A stretch of DNA of 64,000 bases from Dugong dugon (taxonomy: Eukaryota; Chordata; Mammalia; Sirenia; Dugongidae), in assembly GCA_030035585.1 (NCBI GenBank), contig CM057466.1, forward strand, positions 58,845,233 to 58,909,232, written 5' to 3'. The position numbers and the translations under genes are program-made. The first letter of the stretch is position 1, and each line of letters begins with the position of its first letter. This document shows, one piece after another, positions 34,383 to 45,099 of the stretch. The notes under the pieces were generated by a model, which made no database searches, was not told where the DNA came from, and was given only the letters and a program-made list of their open reading frames with translations.

Positions 34383-35148
34383 GCCCAGTAAAACTAAATG
34401 GGACTAACGAGGTACAGGAGTCCGGTGACAAAGGCCAGAAGGCGGAGGGGGAGTAGGAAACTGATGATAAGGAACACAAATTGAGTAAGGACACTGTCGA
34501 TGTGTTGTGAGATTGTTGACCACTGTTATAGGGCAACATTTGTAGTAACTATTAAATGGGAGGCTGTTTTGTCCTGTAAGCCTTCATCTTGGGCGAGAAT
34601 GGCAGCACAATTGGAAGAGCATAGTCAATATCACTTAAATGTGTAAGTAAAAAGTTTTGAAATGGTGTTAAAAAATAAAAATAAAAAAACCAAATGAGAC
34701 TAATGAGGTACAGTAGTCCAGTGACAAGGGCCAGAAGACAGAAGGGGACAAGGAAGTCCCCTGGTGATAGGGAACACAAGGTGGAGTAAGGATATTCTTG
34801 ATGTGTTGTGAGATTGTTAACCATTGTCACAGGGCAACATGTGTAGTAACTGTTAAATGAGAAACTATTTTGTTCTGTAAGCCTTCATCTTAAGTGAGAA
34901 TAACAGCACAGTTGGAAGAGCGTAGTCAATGTCACTGAACTGTGTATGTAGAAATTTTTGAAACAGTGTATCTTTGGCTATCTGTATTTTAATCAAAAAA
35001 AAAAAAAAGGTTGAGAATTTAGAGGCTTAATACGTTGTGGGGTTGTTAACCAATGTCATAAAACAACGTGTGTACTACTGTTTCATGAGAAACTATTTGT
35101 TCTGTAAGCCTTCACCTGAAGTACAATAAAATACAAAAAAAAAAAAAA
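34383..35148 (+). mobile_element. Three L1 3' tails in tandem, sense
   Basis: Two nearly complete units of about 296 bases ('ggtacaggagtccggtgaca' at 34411 and 'ggtacagtagtccagtgaca' at 34707) and a third partial unit (from about 35020) all carry 'gttgttaaccaatgtcat'-like text and 'ctgtaagccttcatctt'. Each ends in an A-rich run. They match the reverse of the L1 3' UTR at 19796. Confidence 0.72.
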
Positions 35149-35418
35149 ATCTTATCCACAAACTAAAAAAAACAAAAAGGAAATTTCTCTTTATCCCTGC
35201 CCAGGAGAATTCTTTCCATCCTTTAAAGGCCCAACCCAAGTTCCACGTCCTCAGTGCTTGGGGTACACAGGAATGGAAGCCGGCAACAGCTTTGTAGGTA
35301 TAGTCAAGGAACTGAGACGAGGAAGGGAGGGGGAGAAAGAGAGAGGGAAAAAAAAAAAAAAAATGAAAACACAAGTAAGTGAGCAAGGGGAGCGATGGGG
35401 ATTACCTGAAGATTGAAA

Positions 35419-35550
35419 ACCAAAAACCAAAACTCATTGCTGTCGAGTTGATTCTGACTCATAGTGACCCGGTTTCCAAGGAGCGGCTGGTGGATTCTAC
35501 CTGCTGACCTTTTGGTTTACAGCCAAACCCTTCACCACTGCACCTAGCAC
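35419..35550 (-). mobile_element. AfroSINE, layout A, antisense, internal deletion
   Basis: It has 'actcattgctgtcgagttga' and 'gcggctggtggattctacct', but the middle 'cagagtagaactgcccc' part is missing. Confidence 0.82.
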
Positions 35551-35559
35551 CTTTGAAAG

Positions 35560-37334
35560 TACTGCTTGGCAGAATCCTGACCTAAGAATTAGCAGAGCAG
35601 GGCCCGAGATTTCCAGGCAAGCAGTCCACAGAAAGTCTCTCTGAGTGTTGGCAGCACGAAAGGAGGAGCTAAGTGTGAGGTGAGCTTAGTCCTGCAATGA
35701 CTCCATCAGCACCCACCCCACTCTTGGATACCTGAGGTTTTCTCATCTTACGTTGTATCATGTAAATGAGACATCAAGCCCCTCCTCCTCCTAGCAAGAT
35801 TGCTTCCCCCAGTCTCTCCAATATAGAAATTTTTGAGCCACCAGTGTCCTTGGTCCTTGACCTGGGCCTTGGTCCAATCATGTCCATGGTATCTATGGAC
35901 ACAATGATGTGTAGTCACTCAAGGTATGGTGCAGGTGCTAGAGAATCACCAGGTATATGGAAGCCAAATACAGGCATTCTTCCATCCATAGAGTATTTGT
36001 TGCTCTCTCAGCTATTTCCCATTCATTGCTGTTCTTTTTGTCTTACAAATATGACTTCTCTGTGAAAATAGGCCCTTTGGAATTTTTTTTCTCACTCAAA
36101 TGGCAGGTGCTTCATTAAGCAAATTCTGTGGGAGAAGGGAAAGCCTGAACTGCCCACTTCAGAGACTTTTTCCTCATTTCCTATCCAATGGGAAAAACTC
36201 TGTAGCCAGCGTTAAACTGATATCCTGTCTCTGTTATATGTCACAGTGGCAAACAGCAGAGTGGAGGGGTTAATTGGCATTTAATGGAAGGAAGATGGTC
36301 TACAGATGTTTCTTATTTGCCCATAATGTTTATGCATGCAAATGTGAAGACAGAGAAATGGCCAGTGTGATTTTAGACCTCAATATTAAAGGGAATTCAG
36401 ATTTTGGCCCACAGGACAAGGAGTGGTAGTAATAAAAGCCTGTAGTTAATAAACTCATCTGAAACTGGGAAAAGGATACAGAAAGGGTCTTTGTTCTCCC
36501 CTCTGTCCTTCTATGCAGACTCTTGTGTGGGTCAAAGTATGTTATATTTGTTCTTTTAACTCCCATTGCCTTTCCTTTCATTAGTGAAAGAACACTGCTC
36601 TCCTAGTTATTTTCAAATTGGAGAGAGGGAGCCTGGACTGAGCTAAATCCATGGTGTATAGTTCTTGGAAACTGATGATGCATGTTGGGTAATTTGATTT
36701 TGAGGCAATTACAAGTATTAACTATGAACTATAAAAGGCTGCCTCATATTATACTTTAAAATGAGTTCTGTGTACAAAACTCATGCCTACTTTTTCCATT
36801 CATGTAATAGCAATGTTTTGGAAAATGGTTTCATGACTAAAGCACAGTTAAAATTAGAACAAGAGAGAAGAGGGTCTGTATGTGCTGTTTCTTCCCAAAT
36901 TGGAGAAGATGTTAATGCACGCATGGCCCTTTATTCCTTGAGTTAAACCCAAATGTGACTTATCCATTCCTCAGTTCTTTGGAATGAATCTATGGGTATA
37001 GTCCTCTTCAGTTTTCTTCTCACTCAAATGGCAGGTGCTTCATTAAGCAAATTCTGTGGTAGAGGGGAAAGCCTGAGTGGCCAAGATCAGGGACCTTCCC
37101 CTCATTTCCTATTCCAATGGTAAAAACATTCCAGAGCCAAAGTTAAGCTGATGTCCTGTGGTACATCTTGGAAACTCATGGTCAAGATCAGTGCTTGTTT
37201 TTTTTTAGTGACTTTGAAATTACAACTATAGATGACAAAATTACACCCTCATCAGCTTATTTCTCTGGATGAATAGCACAATATAAGGACTTATCCAGTA
37301 CTCTTTCTGCTAAGTTTCTTTTGTTTCTTTCTAG
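35560..37334. other. Intron 6, 3' end: unassigned, with one internal duplication
   Basis: Two copies of an about 165-base sequence lie at 36091 and 37019 (see the separate entry). No other repeat is recognised before E7. Confidence 0.4.
36091..37180. repeat. Direct repeat pair, about 165 bases, 928 bases apart
   Basis: CTCACTCAAATGGCAGGTGC and the next 21 bases are identical at 36091 and 37019. Similarity continues through 'cctcatttcctat' and 'ccaatggtaaaaac'-type text to about 36255 and 37180. Both copies are in the same direction. Confidence 0.8.
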
Positions 37335-37425
37335 CATAACACTGCTGGTATAAACTGTGAAATGTGTGCTAAGGGTTACTACCGCCCTCATGGTGTTCCA
37401 GCTGACGCCCCTCATGGCTGCATCC
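37335..37425 (+). CDS. LAMA3: LAMA3 exon E7: rest of LE2
   Basis: This 91-nt exon reads HNTAGINCEMCAKGYYRPHG and ends with GCI plus one base. HNTAG-x-NC-xx-C-x-x-GYYR is the signature of the second half of an LE module. The acceptor is 'ctttctag' after a long T-rich stretch and the donor is 'gtaagt'. The intron before it is about 14.9 kb, the longest complete intron here, and is filled with transposon remains. Confidence 0.95.
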
Positions 37426-37539
37426 GTAAGTTTCATCTCAGCTTGGTGTATCTTAGACTGGGATCACTGCTTCAGGGAGACCATCAGGTTAAATTCTGAT
37501 TGGATAGTAATTCCCTTCATTCCATCTCTTCATATTATT

Positions 37540-37625
37540 GGTTCTGCCCCTTACTAGCCTCAGGCAGTTGTATAATCTCTCCAAGCCTCAGATTTGTTGT
37601 ATGTAAATAGAAGTGATACCCCTGG
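37540..37625 (+). mobile_element. MIR fragment
   Basis: It has 'cctcaggcagttgtataatc' and 'ccaagcctcagatttgttgt', recalling the MIR core. Confidence 0.4.
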
Positions 37626-37839
37626 AACTATTGCCCTGAGATCATCTTTAAACCAAAAATACCCCCTGAAGTCTCCTTAAAACCAAATAGTATTTTAGCT
37701 TAACTAGTAAAAAAATATCTGCCTTAAACATTAGGTTCTTCTACAAACTATATGTTATCAAATTGACAACAGCAACTCAAAAGATTAGATAGGAGCCTTA
37801 GGGGGCAATGAGTTTATGTTAATGAGGGAAGAACAACTC

Positions 37840-37970
37840 AGAAAACGAGAGTAAGAATGGCTGCACAACTGGGTGAATGTAATCAGTGTCACTGAGTTGT
37901 ACATGTAGAAACTGTTGAATTCGTGTATATTTTGCTGTATATATGCTCAACAACAACAAAAAAATGGAAG
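37840..37970 (+). mobile_element. L1-like 3' tail fragment
   Basis: The text 'gaatggctgcacaactgggt' and 'gtcactgagttgtacatgta' resembles the tail units at 34555–34680. It ends with 'caacaacaacaaaaaaa'. Confidence 0.5.
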
Positions 37971-38164
37971 TGATAATACATTTCTTAAGATTACGTGACA
38001 TGCCATCAAAAGCACCTAGGAAAACACTTAGCATTGGGCCTGGCACATAGGAGGCCTGCCATAAATTTTCGTTTCTCCATTTTCTGCTGTTTTGACATTA
38101 TTTCTGTGGTCTCCGATAGCTACACAGCTGCCAGAATTAGCATCAAGACAACATAGTAATAATT

Positions 38165-38370
38165 TCATAAGGACTTAATAATAGTCATTTAAACTAGTTA
38201 ATTGAGCACTTGCTACATGCAGAAAAGGCATTGGCTAAGTACTTTCACAGATGTCTTATTTAATTATCATAACAAACTTAGGACACTGTGTTATTATTCT
38301 CATTTTAGATATGAGGAAGCCAGAGAAAGAGTCTGAGTAGTGAAATCTTTTCCCTAGGTCCCAGAACAAC
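38165..38370 (+). mobile_element. MIR-type fragment
   Basis: It carries 'ttgagcacttgctacatgca', 'ttatttaattatcataacaa' and 'cattttagatatgaggaagc', typical of MIRb/MIR3. Confidence 0.5.
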
Positions 38371-38379
38371 TAAATGGTA

Positions 38380-39700
38380 GGCCCAGAGTATAGCCGATAC
38401 CTGTCTGTTGCGGCTGCCTGTACCACATTCATTATACAGAAAAGTGCCATTGTTCTTCCCTGTGGAAATACCAGTCATAGGTCAGATTATGGACTTTGGC
38501 CTTTATGTAATCTACAGCCTACATAATACTTGGTTCTTTTAGGTTCTCTGGTTGTCACAGTTGGAAAATAATTCTAGCCTTTAACTTGGCCTCTATGCCT
38601 GTAATCCTTCCAGCCCCTGAATTCATTCAGCATATCGTTAGCATTTGAGGACATCCAAGCCCACGGACTGTGAAAACTTGGACTTGTCTCTCTCTCTCTA
38701 GAGAAGTCTTAGTTGTTGAAAAGTGTGTTCCCACTTTTCTTCGCTCTTCCACATCATGCAACAAGTATGTCCATCACTTTTCTTGAGCCCACAAAAAATA
38801 GGACTTGGCAAGGGAAAACAGAACATTGTGAATGAGCCTTGCTAGTCACCAGACGTTTTTATCATTTTTATCATTTCTTTCTTCTTCCCTGTCATGTTCC
38901 CACAGAGGTGTTAGAGGCTTAGCTAGCAAGAAAGACACATAAATTCTAAACAAATTAAGCAAAGGATACTAGGAGATGCCAGGCTGGGGAAGGCTTGATG
39001 CTCAACCTTTTCCAGTCTCCCATTTCCTCACGGGGAATGTGCTCAGATGAGCTATGGCCCTGTGTTCCCTGTCCAGGACCTGCCTGGTCAAGGAAAACCC
39101 CAAACGGGGATTTACCAAGTTTCCTGTACCCCAACTATGTCACTATGAAATGCAAGCCTAGTAATCCTGTTTGGTTGCAAAAAGGGCCTTCAAGAAGCCA
39201 TGTCACTCAGATCTAACATTTAGGTTATGGGTGCAGTCTTGCTATGCTATCTAAGGATCACATATCAGTGTTGAGAAACCCCATACTTGTGGCTGCATTG
39301 CAACTGTGTAATAATGACCATGTGTGGATGTTCAGTGTTGGCCCATGGCGAGGAAGGGCTGTGCCCAGTGGCCACCAGGACTTATACCCAACCCCTACCC
39401 CAGTGCCTCTGGTTTAGGTTTGTGCAGGCTTGCCTCTTACCCAGGGAGCTGGGCAATGCTAAATGTAATGAATTACCTTCTCAGGAACTTCGCAGTGTGG
39501 CTGCTCATTGAAGCTCATCTCTGAGGCCCCGTGAGGTTCAGTCAATGAGGACCATCAATTAGGAGTGAAGTGGAAAACAGGCGAGGCCCCTTCGAGAATA
39601 ACTATAGAGCCATGATACATAGTAAACACTGCCCAAGGAGTATTGGGTCATGTTTGTCTTAAGTGCAGTGAAGGATGTGTCTGTTGAACACTTGGATTTC
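38380..39700. other. Intron 7, 3' part, nothing recognised
   Basis: No repeat or exon seen. A reading frame at 38995–39216 has no family features. Confidence 0.4.
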
Positions 39701-39706
39701 TCGCAG

Positions 39707-39838
39707 CTTGCAGCTGTAACCCTGAACACACGGATGGCTGTGAGCAGGGCTCGGGCCACTGTTACTGTAAGCCGAACTTCCGTGGAGACTACTGTGAGGA
39801 GTGTGCGGTTGGATATTACAGTTTCCCATTTTGCTTAA
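39707..39838 (+). CDS. LAMA3: LAMA3 exon E8: LE3 module
   Basis: This 132-nt exon encodes one LE module: CSCNPEHTDGCEQGSGHCYC, then KPNFRGDYCEECAVGYYSFP. All eight cysteines are present, counting the one just after the split Pro codon. Both ends are phase 1, so the module forms a symmetrical exon. The acceptor is 'gatttctcgcag' and the donor 'gtaagt'. Compared with remembered human sequence the changes are conservative (for example GDY for GDN). Confidence 0.95.
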   Translation, partial: LAAVTLNTRMAVSRARATVTVSRTSVETTVRSVRLDITVSHFA

Positions 39839-40025
39839 GTAAGTACGTGCTGCAGAATGAGAGGCCTCTCTTGTTCCATAGCTGGGCTTTGTGCATTGAG
39901 ACCTGAGGACTTGAAAGTCAGGTCGGGGTGGAGGGGGCAGAAGTGAGGTCAGGTAGGTTGTATTTATGTGAAAGCATTTCCAAAAGTTTGTGGAATACAA
40001 ACTTTGTATGATTTACAGTTTATTT

Positions 40026-40227
40026 AGGAGCCCTGGTGGCACAGCAGTTAAGTGCTTGGCTGCTAACCAGTTCGAACCCACCAGCTGCTCGGTGGAAGAA
40101 AGATGTGGCAGTCTGCTTCCGTAAAGATTTACTGCCTAGGAAACCCTATGGGGCAGTGCTACTCTATCCTATAGGGTCACTTTGAGTTGAAATTGACTCC
40201 ACCGCAATGCGTTTGGTTTGGTTTTAT
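40026..40227 (+). mobile_element. AfroSINE, layout A, first of a tandem pair
   Basis: It starts 'aggagccctggtggcacagc'. AGTTTATTT lies at 40017–40025 and again at 40228–40236. Confidence 0.9.
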
Positions 40228-40236
40228 AGTTTATTT

Positions 40237-40443
40237 GGAGTGCCTGGGTGGTGTAAACAGTTAAGCACTTGACTACTAACCGGAAGTTTGGCGATTTGAA
40301 CCACGCAGAGATGCCTCAGAAGACAGGCCTGGTGGTCTGATTCTGAAAGGTCACAGCCTTGAAAAACTATGGAGCTGTTCTACCCTGCACGCATGGGCTA
40401 CCATCAGTCAGAATCGACTTGATGACAACTAGCAACAACAACA
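40237..40443 (+). mobile_element. AfroSINE, layout B, second of a tandem pair
   Basis: It starts 'ggagtgcctgggtggtgtaa' directly after the second AGTTTATTT. It ends 'gcaacaacaac', followed by a third related copy, agttttattt. Confidence 0.9.
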
Positions 40444-40789
40444 CAGTTTTATTTATCTCCAAAGGATTAGGTTGTACTACAGAAACTGCCATTTCAGTAG
40501 GTCAAAAGGATCAAATATTGGCAGTTTCAAATTAATAGAAACCCATGTCTGAGATTTTTCTTCATAGGTAGAAGAGCTGTTATAGGCTTCTAAATTTTTG
40601 TTTATATACAGATAATGTGTTATGTTTTGAGTGGCCAGGTGTATGTATTTCTTATTCCCCATTGTACAGTGGGCCAAGTTATCATGGGCCTGCACCTCCA
40701 CCCACTGCAGTGATCAAAGTGAACACCCCTGTATCTCAGAGAGAAAAATGTACGTATCAGCCAGAAGCACTATGCAGCATGAAGCAGGA

Positions 40790-41019
40790 AAACAAACAAA
40801 AAAACAACCAAACCAGTTGCCATGCAGTTGATTCCAACTCATGGCAACCTCATGTGTTGCAGAGTAGAGCTGTGCTCCATAGGACTTTCAAGGCTGTGAT
40901 CTTTCAGGAGCAGATCACCAGGCCTTTCTTCGGAGGTGCCTCTGGGTGGGTTTGAACCGCCAGCCTTTCAAGTGGTAGTCCAGTGCTTAACCGTTTGTGT
41001 CACCCAGGGCCCCCTACAA
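40790..41019 (-). mobile_element. AfroSINE, layout B, antisense, with 9-bp target duplication
   Basis: It reads 'aaccagttgccatgcagttg' to 'tgtcacccagggccccctac'. GAAGCAGGA lies at 40781–40789 and 41020–41028. Confidence 0.9.
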
Positions 41020-41029
41020 GAAGCAGGAG

Positions 41030-41910
41030 AGCATGTGAAATTAGCTATGCAAATCGTGACATCTGAGTCAGGGTTCTGTTTGTTCTGCAGTCATGTAAAA
41101 ACTACACGTTTATGTTAGAACAAAGACAAACTGGCTCAAGAAGAGACCTCCCTCATTGCAATATTAGTTTTTGCCCATCCCCACTCTTCACAACTTCTGC
41201 AGATCAGTCACTGGAATTGTCTATTAGGATGAATTGTGGGGATGTGGGTTCAGGGTTCTTGTGAATTGAGTGGCTGTAGGTCCCAGGTCATACCTGCTGA
41301 CCCAGGGTAATTGTTAGAATAGCACACATGTTCACTCGCAGGAGTGTCCCCGTTTGGATGATGAATTAGTGATCACCTTATATTTAAAGGAACCAATGTT
41401 TTAAGCCCAAATCTGATGACACCACATGGTGACTTAATCAATTTAGAATCTGTGACTGAGCAAAAAATTGGATTTACCATTTTTAAGGAAAAAAGAAACT
41501 TGAAGAGATTTTATGGCATAAACACAATTTCAAGGAAAACACTTGAAAGAGAATATTTTTAAAAAGCTGTTCTCAATTTCACATTAAAAAAATAATGAAG
41601 GTGTCAATGAAGCCAAGCCCATAGCGAAGTGGAAAACAGGCCATGTTTTAAGCCTAAATTCGATGAGGATTGGACTTCTGTGCTATTGTGAGCACAGAAC
41701 ATCCATTTCTGTTCATTAATCTACAGATCAAAACACCTGACCAATCTGGCTTCAGTTACTGGACACTTGAAATAGAGCCAACACTGCCTTTCTTTAAATT
41801 AGTCTCTGCCTGTACCTTTTCACAAAGTTAGACAGGGCTTTTTCCTAGTTAAGGGAATTTAATGTTTGACAATACTGTCTCATTAATCATTTTCTGTATT
41901 TTTTAATAAA
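41030..41910. other. Intron 8, 3' part, nothing firm
   Basis: Short similar phrases recur ('ttttaagcccaaatctgatga' region at 41399, 'ttttaagcctaaattcgatg' at 41646), but no family is clear. Confidence 0.35.
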
Positions 41911-41923
41911 CTATTTTTTATAG

Positions 41924-41986
41924 GAATTCCCATTTTTCCTATTTCTGCTCCTAGTCCTGAAGATCCAGTATCAGGAGATATAAAAG
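41924..41986 (+). CDS. LAMA3: LAMA3 exon E9: linker between LE3 and LE4, ends at a GC donor
   Basis: This 63-nt exon completes an Arg codon and encodes IPIFPISAPSPEDPVSGDIK, then one G of the next Gly codon. It holds no cysteine and forms a Pro/Ser-rich linker between LE modules. The acceptor is 'ctattttttatag'. The donor is AAAAG|GCAAGTAA, not GT. The only nearby GT, at 'caa|gtaacc', would put E10 out of frame and into a stop. The next exon begins GT TGT GAA, giving Gly-Cys-Glu as expected. The exon is phase 1 to 1, so skipping would delete 21 residues and keep the frame. Confidence 0.93.
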
Positions 41987-41994
41987 GCAAGTAA
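41985..41994 (+). promoter_or_regulatory. LAMA3: GC-type 5' splice site of LAMA3 intron 9
   Basis: The exon-intron border reads AAAAG|GCAAGT. GC donors make up a small share of mammalian introns and usually show AG before and AAGT after, as here. Reading frame and protein similarity on both sides leave no GT option. Confidence 0.85.
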
Positions 41995-42258
41995 CCTCTC
42001 TTTTGGTTTAACGTCAATGATCATGCTAGGCTGGTGTTCTTACTTCCTGTGCGCACCGCTACATCCAGTTCAAACCCTTCTTACTAGAGCATGGTGGTTG
42101 CGTTGTAGGTGTCTATTAACTGAGCTCCTCACCTCCATCATTCTCTACTCCCTTCTAGGCTTTGTAATGGCTTTATCTGGTTAAGGAAACTATGCAGAGC
42201 TTGGATTACATCACCACCCTGCTCAAAAGCCTTCAGTGCCTGCTAGTTGTCTTATTTA

Positions 42259-42463
42259 AAAAAAACAGTCACCGTTGAGCTGACCCCAAGTCATGGTGAC
42301 CCTATGTGTGTCAGAGTAGAACGTGTGCTCCATTTCAATGGCTGAGTTTTCTGAAGTAGATCACCAGGCCTTTCTTTTGTGGTACCTCTGGGTGGACTCA
42401 GACCTCCAACTTTTTGGTTAGTAGCCAAGTGCGTGAATTGTTTGCACCACCGAGGGACTGCAC
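42259..42463 (-). mobile_element. AfroSINE, layout B, antisense, with 11-bp target duplication
   Basis: It reads 'caccgttgagctgaccccaa' to 'tttgcaccaccgagggactg'. TGTCTTATTTA lies at 42248–42258 and 42464–42474. Confidence 0.9.
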
Positions 42464-42874
42464 TGTCTTATTTAGGACCTCCAAAAATGGACCCTGAGAA
42501 AGGAACTGAGTGTAAGTAGTTTCTTACACTTAGGAAACACCAGTAAGGGAGTGGGTCAGGGGGTGAAGGGAGCCATTATAAAGGTTCATCAGCATGCTAG
42601 GTATTACTAGCGACAATGGAGCTCTAGCCCTCTAGGCAACTCTAGGAGACAATTTAGAACTTGCTCAGAGTTATCCCAAATGAAGGGGTAACTTCAGTTC
42701 TCTGCCATCAGTGGAGGGGTGCTTCTGGGCCAGGAACCCTTCGACACTTCCAGCTTGGCCTTCAGGAAGGTGGAGGGGCTCCTGCAGCCAGAAAAAGGCC
42801 CTGGGCAGAGTAGCAGGGGAGGTGAGTGCTACACCTACCACCTAATCTCATTCAACAGCTATTTTATGATCCCC

Positions 42875-42935
42875 TATTGGAAACCCTATGGGGCAGTTCT
42901 ATGAATTAGAATCGACTCGGCAGTAACGGTTTTTT
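42875..42935 (+). mobile_element. AfroSINE 3' fragment, layout A
   Basis: Only 'ttggaaaccctatggggcag' and 'gaatcgactcggcagtaacg' remain. Confidence 0.75.
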
Positions 42936-42944
42936 ATTATGTGC

Positions 42945-43158
42945 AAGGAGCCTTGGTGGCACAGTGGTTAAGAGCTCAGCTGCTAACCGAAAGGTTGGCA
43001 GTTAGAACCCACCAGCCACTCTGCAGAAGAAAGATGTGGCAATCTGTTCCTGTAATGATTACAGCTTAGGAAACCCAATGGGGCAATTCTCCTGTGTCCT
43101 ATAGGGTCACTGTGAGTTGGAATTGACTCAACGGCAACAGGTTTGGTTTTTGGTTTGG
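42945..43158 (+). mobile_element. AfroSINE, layout A, long form, with 9-bp target duplication
   Basis: It runs 'aaggagccttggtggcacag' to 'caacaggtttggtttttggt'. ATTATGTGC lies at 42936–42944 and 43159–43167, at the end of the older fragment. Confidence 0.91.
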
Positions 43159-43167
43159 ATTATGTGC

Positions 43168-43372
43168 GAAAGGTCTCTGGGTAGTGCAAATGGTTTGCCG
43201 TTGACTACTAAGCTAAAGGTTGGAGGTTCAAACCCACCCAGTTGTGCCACAGAAGAAAGGCCTGGCGACCTGCTTCCATAAAGAATACAGCAAGAAAACC
43301 CGATGGAGCAGTTCCACTTTGTAACACATGGGGTTGCCATGAGTCAGAATTGACTTGATGGCAACTGGTGGC
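43168..43372 (+). mobile_element. AfroSINE, layout B, third of a cluster
   Basis: It starts 'gaaaggtctctgggtagtgc' right after the previous copy's target repeat and ends 'acttgatggcaactggtgg'. Confidence 0.88.
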
Positions 43373-43384
43373 TAGTATATTGAA

Positions 43385-43660
43385 AATGAACTGTAGGGGG
43401 AGAAGAGAAGAGGCAGAGAGAACTGCTAGGAAGCTGTTGCAATAACCCAAGAGAAAGACAATGGGGGCTTGGACCAGAGGGATGTGCATGGAGGTGATGA
43501 GAAGTGAACAGGTTGTAGATGTTGTCTGAAGGTGGAACCAACAGGATTTGTGATGAATGGCTGGATTGGAAGTGGAGTGTGAAAGAAAGAAAGAACCCTG
43601 GGGGGGCCCCAAGGCTTTTGGATTGAGCAAACAGAAGAATGAAGTTGCCATTTATTGGCG
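43385..43660 (+). mobile_element. L2 LINE 3' region fragment
   Basis: The text 'ctgttgcaataacccaagag' and 'gggggcttggaccagaggga' is typical of ancient L2 copies. The edges are uncertain. Confidence 0.5.
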
Positions 43661-43669
43661 CAGGGAAGA

Positions 43670-44700
43670 CCTTAAAAGAAGGGAAAAAAGCATCTATGGG
43701 CTAGAGGTGGGGCAGGCGGACGTGGTGGTGGGAGCCTGTGGAAGTTCTCTTCTGGCGGCTACTTTTTTCTCTGTGAAATAAGAAGCAAGGTCAGGGGAAG
43801 AAAGAGAAGATGGAGGAGGAGGTGTGGGTGTGGACGAGAGAGAAGGTATGAAAAAGTGAGTGAGGGGAATGTCACGGGCTGCTGGGCAGCACGAACGCTT
43901 ATTGAGGTCAGTGGCCTTGAACGTAATTAAGCAATGCTTTTGTTCAGCATTCAGAGTTACACTGTGACTCGGCTTACCTTCCTGTCCTTATGTCCTCCTT
44001 CTCCCTACTCATACCTGAGTCCTCTGATCAAGCCCTGGTGCTATGCGTTATTGATGTGGGGTATTGTCTTATGCTTTCATCAGACATTTGGTCCCTGGAG
44101 GGTAGAAGCTGTGCTTGACTTGGTTTGAAATCTCCACAGTGCCCACCATGGTATCTGCCCAAAGGGGGTACCAGAAAATGTTTCCTTAAATGTTTGTTCA
44201 TTGACTAGAATGGAACTAAGTTTTAGAGCCTTGATTACAACACACATTTCTGGTTTTCCTCCGCAAGCATGTTTTAGATCTGCTATTTATGGTCTGTTTA
44301 CAGCAATCCCTTTGTTGTTCAATTGCTTGTTCCCCACAAGTAGACTAACGGTGACTTCAGGAAAAGAAATTTAATTGAACTTGAAGGGAAGTTCAGAAGT
44401 CTCTCAGAAAATTTTGGAGAAGCCTTAGAACATGGCCTGAAGGAAAAGAAGTTTCCATTACTGCAATTAGGTTTATTTGGGAATTTGAATGCCCAGACAC
44501 CCACTTCAATCTGGCCTTCTATTAATGGATTTTAAAAATACTCTCTTTGGGGCCTGACCTTTGGTAGTGAATATTAGAAGCACAAATGTCTCAACTGCCA
44601 GGGAAGAAAATATAGAACCCTGGACAATACTGGGCATCCCTCCCCTCCCCCCATCTAAGAATTTTAAATTTTTTAAGGCCTATTGATGCTTTCATGTCTT
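43670..44700. other. Unassigned intron 9 stretch
   Basis: No repeat family or gene recognised. Confidence 0.4.
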
Positions 44701-44706
44701 CTAGTA

Positions 44707-44862
44707 CAGTGGTTCTTAAACAGGGGTGTGTTTTAGAATTCCTTGCTTTTTCCAAGTATAAATTCCTGTGTATCACCCCAGATCTACTGGGGTGAAGCAA
44801 AGGCTTGTATTTTGAACACGTTTTCCAGATGATTCTAATGCATGTCTCATTAAAAACCACTG
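44707..44862 (+). mobile_element. MER5A-like hAT transposon with target repeat
   Basis: The ends CAGTGGTTCTTAAACAGGGG and AAAAACCACTG are inverse. The flanks ttctagta (44699–44706) and gtctagtt (44863–44870) agree at 6 of 8 bases. Confidence 0.75.
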
Positions 44863-44886
44863 GTCTAGTTAGGAGAAATTCCCACT

Positions 44887-45096
44887 CAGAGGTTGGCACT
44901 TTTCCTATATAGGATCAGATAGTATATATTTTTGGCTTTGTGGGCCATATGGATTCTAAGTACTTAACTTTGCTAATACAGCATGAAAGCAACTATAGAT
45001 AATATGTAAATGAATGAATGGGGCTGTGTTCCAATAAAACTTTATTTACTAGAACAGGGCTGGATTTGGCCCTCAGGTTGTAGTTTGCAGGCCCTG
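44887..45096 (-). mobile_element. hAT-type non-autonomous transposon, antisense
   Basis: The ends are CAGAGGTTGGCACTTTTCCT and 'gtagtttgcaggccctg'. The middle has 'ttccaataaaactttattta', typical of a common mammalian MER family. Confidence 0.72.
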
Positions 45097-45099
45097 GGA

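Noticed and set aside
28379-35148. Spaced repeats that might suggest a CRISPR array
   Set aside because: Unit lengths vary, there are no constant short repeats with unique spacers, and the genome is mammalian.
43208-43651. 147-codon frame on the minus strand
   Set aside because: It runs across an AfroSINE and an L2 fragment and shows no family features.
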